From positions 60,323,953 to 60,387,952 of the forward strand of contig CM060198.1 in NCBI GenBank assembly GCA_030549335.1: a DNA stretch of 64,000 nucleotides. The letters run 5' to 3'. This DNA comes from Pontederia crassipes (Eukaryota; Streptophyta; Magnoliopsida; Commelinales; Pontederiaceae). Below the pieces are notes generated by a model. The model searched no databases. It saw only the letters and a list, made by a program, of their open reading frames with translations, and was not told the DNA's origin. The position numbers and the translations under genes were made by a program. How positions within the stretch are numbered: position 1 is the first letter of the stretch; each line of letters begins with the position of its first letter. Of the stretch, positions 63,031 to 64,000 are shown piece by piece.

Positions 63031-64000
63031 ATGGAGTGGGAAGGCCCGTCGGAGGACGATCTCAAAGCGGCGGGGGCAGAGCCTCTTGCTGGCGGTGGCT
63101 GCGGGCTTCGGATCAGGGGATGGCACATCGAGTCCATCAAGCGCCCTATCCTCGGTTCCCTCGCCCTCAAGGAGTATGCCTTCCAATCCCTAATCCCTCC
63201 CAAACCCTACATTTAGATCGCTCCCTTTGATGTCACAAGTTTTCCCATTCAGTGTCTTCTAGTTGAGATGTTTGGATACGATCATCTTTTTTCCGTAGTT
63301 ACTAATTGCATAGTAATCGCAGAAGAGTTGATTTCGTAACCCAAGAAGAGGAATTAGGTTATTGTCTTTGGTTACTCGTCGAATTGTTGATCACTTACAT
63401 AGTTAGATAGTATGATATTTTTTGATATCGCCTGGAAGGCTAAAATGTTAAGAAACGATGGTATGAACTTGGATATGTGAGGCTATATGTTGGTTGTTTT
63501 ATTTCTTCATTCATGATGGAGATGCCGAAATTTGATTGACATGGCTAAATCCTGGTTCTTTATTTCATTCCAGGTTCGAAGAAAAGTTGGGAACTTCTCA
63601 TTTGCCTGAGATGGTGTTTGGAGATAGCTCTTTGGCCCTTTTGCATGTTGAAAGTGGTATCAAGTTGCACTTCAATGCATTCGATGCTCTAAAGGGATGG
63701 AAACAAGAAGCTTTGCCACCAGTTCAAGTCCCTGCAGCTGCTAAATGGAAGTTTAGAAGGTGAACACAAATTTTATTCTTCAGTAAGCCAATTTCATTAC
63801 AACCCCTCGCATGTTTATTAATCATCAATATCCATCAAGTAACCTAGTAAGCTTTTTTCAGTTAATTTTTTGCTTTTCAACCTTCTGATTGTATTTTGTG
63901 GTACCATTTAGCGACTAATATTTGATGGATAACCAGAGGAATACCTTCAATCTAGATTCCCAAACTTTGATGTATGTACTAAGACATGGCTAATCAGTGT
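63031..64000 (+). CDS. TIP41L: TIP41-like protein, 5' part (continues beyond window)
   Basis: Two exons are visible: 63031-63173 and 63574-63759. They join as GA|G (LALKE-FEEKLGTSHLPEMVFG). The protein starts MEWEGPSEDDLKAAGAEPLA, GLRIRGWHIESIKRPILGSL, then IKLHFNAFDALKGWKQEALP and VQVPAAAKWKFR, all hallmarks of the TIP41 family (LPEMVFG, HFNAFDAL.GWK, PPV.VPAA..WKF). TIP41 binds PP2A-type phosphatases and TAP42/TAP46 and regulates TOR signalling; plant TIP41L is linked to TOR and abscisic acid responses. The second exon ends with donor AGAAG|GTGAAC in phase 2; the next exon (SKPS..., VILDYDYTFTTPY in the family) is not in the remaining 240 bases, so the gene is cut by the window edge. The ATG is the first in this frame. 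Confidence 0.92.

Overview
The window is nuclear DNA of a flowering plant. Spliced genes have GT-AG introns, single-gene promoters with TATA boxes, and long AT-rich spacers filled with transposon remnants and long (CT/GA)n tracts. The very GC-rich first exons (aspartate-semialdehyde dehydrogenase, NRAMP, cyclin, GH3) with AT-rich introns suggest a monocot, probably not a grass. That placement is inference. No prokaryotic, organellar or LTR-retroelement signal was recognised.

Layout. 1-4.1 kb: spacer with CT/GA microsatellites. 4.2-4.6 kb: a two-exon snakin/GASA cysteine-rich secreted peptide (+). 4.9-8.8 kb: a transposon nest, made of a small MITE, a 1.7-kb long-TIR Mutator/foldback-like element, then a TAGGGGTGTTCAC hAT-like element that took in a 5'-truncated RTE LINE. 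9.9-12.9 kb: eight-exon aspartate-semialdehyde dehydrogenase (-). 13.8-24.8 kb: a wrecked ZPR1 zinc-finger gene. Its N-terminal exons lie on - and its C-terminal exons on +. A 4.1-kb CACTA transposon sits exactly at the junction and a small RTE tail is inserted near the last exon. 27.3-29.8 kb: four-exon NRAMP metal transporter (-). 30-42.7 kb: gene desert with hAT-like MITEs, a tRNA-derived SINE and simple repeats. 42.8-45.0 kb: three-exon GH3 acyl-acid amido synthetase (-). 45-51 kb: spacer with tandem repeats, a (GA)n tract, another hAT-like MITE and a 163-bp exact-period tandem duplication. 52.5-57.7 kb: eight-exon PHD-finger homeodomain protein of the HAT3.1/PRH type (+). 58.9-60.9 kb: eight-exon A3-type cyclin (+). 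63.0 kb to the window end: start of a TIP41-like gene (+).

The genes are independent housekeeping or hormone-related units (amino-acid synthesis, metal transport, auxin conjugation, chromatin/transcription, cell cycle, TOR-PP2A signalling). Nothing suggests an operon-like cluster. The most unusual structures are the split ZPR1 locus with its CACTA element (which has lost the main transposase but keeps a 30-bp minisatellite and accessory ORFs), the long-TIR foldback element, a probable GC-AG intron in the dehydrogenase gene, and the duplicated block upstream of the PHD-homeodomain gene. All exon boundaries were worked out by eye from homology to remembered protein families and from splice sites; no alignments were run.
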